DNA of 14,823 nt from CAYRPO01 sp964426305 (lineage in GTDB: Bacteria; Patescibacteriota; Saccharimonadia; Saccharimonadales; CAIOMD01): positions 1-14,823 of the forward strand of contig CAYRPO010000026.1 of the NCBI GenBank assembly GCA_964426305.1, written 5' to 3'. Position 1 is the first letter of the stretch; every line of letters begins with the position of its first letter. Position numbers and translations under genes: made by a program. A model generated the notes under the pieces. That model searched no databases, was not told the DNA's origin, and was given only the letters and a program-made list of their open reading frames with translations. Below, piece after piece: positions 14,081-14,823 of the stretch.

Positions 14081-14731
14081 ATGAGTAGGTATACAACGCG
14101 GAATTCATACAGCTGGTCAGGTGAAATCGCATATCTAACGGGGCTGATAGCTGCGGATGGTTGTCTTTATGGAGACAAAAGGCATATAAACCTAACCTCG
14201 AAAGATTATGAGTCGCTAGATAATCTCAATAATATTCTTGGAAAAGATTACAGAATAGTACAAAAAGTTGGCGGATACGGAACGACAGCCCATCAGATTA
14301 ACTTTAGCAATACAGCGTTTTATGATTTTCTTGAAACTGTTGGTTTGCATAGCGCAAAGAGCAAAACAATTAAAGCTCTCGATGTACCAGATAAATATTA
14401 TGCAGATTTCTTGAGAGGATATTTTGACGGTGACGGTACAATTTATGGATATGAAGAAAAAAGGTGGCAAAATAGTTTTGTATATTATTCCAGCTTTGCA
14501 AGTGGCAGTTACAATTTTCTCATATGGCTTCAAGCCAACAACACTAGACAATTTGGAATGGGTCCGGGCAGGCTTCACAAGGGTGTTAATGTCATGAATC
14601 TAACATACGCAAAAAGAGATTCACGACTACTTTTCGAGAGCATGTATCATTGCAATACGACGCATAAACTCAATAGAAAATACGATCGCTGGATTGCTTT
14701 TTTTGACAGAGATCGATATAGTATCTTGTGA
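14081..14731 (+). CDS. Free-standing LAGLIDADG homing endonuclease
   Basis: A 216-residue protein with two LAGLIDADG motifs: LTGLIAADG (19-27, catalytic Asp26) and LRGYFDGDG (111-119, Asp118). Two motifs mean a monomer that cuts a long asymmetric site. Length is typical of compact double-motif enzymes. The gene is visibly more AT-rich than its neighbours, a sign of recent arrival. It is not inside an intron or intein: the upstream oxidase is complete, and the tRNA that starts five bases after its stop is uninterrupted. An alternative is a WhiA-like or other regulator built on this fold, but no helix-turn-helix part is seen. Confidence 0.85.
   Translation: MSRYTTRNSYSWSGEIAYLTGLIAADGCLYGDKRHINLTSKDYESLDNLNNILGKDYRIVQKVGGYGTTAHQINFSNTAFYDFLETVGLHSAKSKTIKALDVPDKYYADFLRGYFDGDGTIYGYEEKRWQNSFVYYSSFASGSYNFLIWLQANNTRQFGMGPGRLHKGVNVMNLTYAKRDSRLLFESMYHCNTTHKLNRKYDRWIAFFDRDRYSIL
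14694..14722 (+). promoter_or_regulatory. Putative tRNA-Leu(GAG) promoter inside the endonuclease gene
   Basis: TTGCTT (14694-14699), a 17-base spacer and TATAGT (14717-14722) predict a start near 14729, eight bases before the tRNA. The promoter lies within the last 13 codons of the endonuclease. Confidence 0.5.
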
Positions 14732-14736
14732 TTTAA

Positions 14737-14823
14737 GCGCGAGTGCTGTAATTGGTAGCCAGGCTAGCTTGAGGTGCTAGTGTCCGCAAGGACGTGGAGG
14801 TTCAAGTCCTCTCTCGCGCACCA
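14737..14823 (+). tRNA. tRNA-Leu (anticodon GAG)
   Basis: An 87-base class II tRNA ending with encoded CCA at the window edge. Acceptor GCGCGAG/CTCGCGC, anticodon stem CTAGC/GCTAG with loop TTGAGGT (anticodon GAG), variable arm TGTCCGCAAGGACG and T arm GGAGG-TTCAAGT-CCTCT. It reads CUC and CUU. Its bases 14793-14813 are identical to 8551-8571 in tRNA-Leu(CAG), the variable and T arm region. Confidence 0.95.

Noticed and set aside
8575..14823. A larger 6.2-kb element ending at tRNA-Leu(GAG)
   Set aside because: The frame-consistent right core at 12235 gives a better boundary, and the similarity of the two tRNAs is expected between leucine tRNAs.
1..14823. CRISPR array or other long tandem repeat
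   Set aside because: No regularly spaced repeats were seen anywhere on reading through.

Overview
The window looks like bacterial chromosome of the Patescibacteria (Candidate Phyla Radiation), most plausibly Candidatus Saccharibacteria (TM7). This placement is an inference from the gene content, compact spacing, frequent absence of ribosome binding sites and roughly even base composition. UGA is used as a stop (for example at the end of uvrC), so this is not a UGA-to-glycine recoding lineage.

Bases 1-8239 are ordinary host genes: the 5' part of an ABC exporter (minus strand), trhO (tRNA uridine hydroxylase), a short CBS-less IMP dehydrogenase (minus), uvrC, an M24 aminopeptidase P-like peptidase overlapping uvrC by 4 bases, a YvlD-like small membrane protein overlapping secG, and a membrane-anchored peptide-type solute-binding protein. 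Bases 8240-8495 hold a probably transcribed, hairpin-rich intergenic region that starts with a copy of the 5' part of the next tRNA. Then comes tRNA-Leu(CAG) at 8496-8581.

Bases 8575-12242 are interpreted as a 3.66-kb integrative element in the 3' end of that tRNA. It carries a large serine recombinase, an unstarted small reading frame, a Nudix hydrolase, a HAD phosphatase and a lone small-terminase-like protein. The two ends share the 8-base sequence CGCACCAA. The recombinase reading frame runs through the left copy into the tRNA and stops after four codons. A 43-codon open frame without a start begins exactly at the right copy, on the same strand and in the same frame. Joining the ends in a circle would therefore give a recombinase with a different, longer C-terminus (561 instead of 522 residues), followed 47 bases later by the terminase gene in the same direction. 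Integration would thus edit the recombinase's own end and split it from terS. This is the main discovery candidate.

After the element the host resumes with a GlcD-type FAD oxidase, an AT-rich free-standing LAGLIDADG homing endonuclease gene and tRNA-Leu(GAG), whose likely promoter lies inside the endonuclease's last codons. The inferred ancestral order is secG, solute-binding protein, tRNA-Leu(CAG), FAD oxidase, tRNA-Leu(GAG). Many genes in both host and element have a -10 box only 5-9 bases before the start codon, which predicts leaderless mRNAs.
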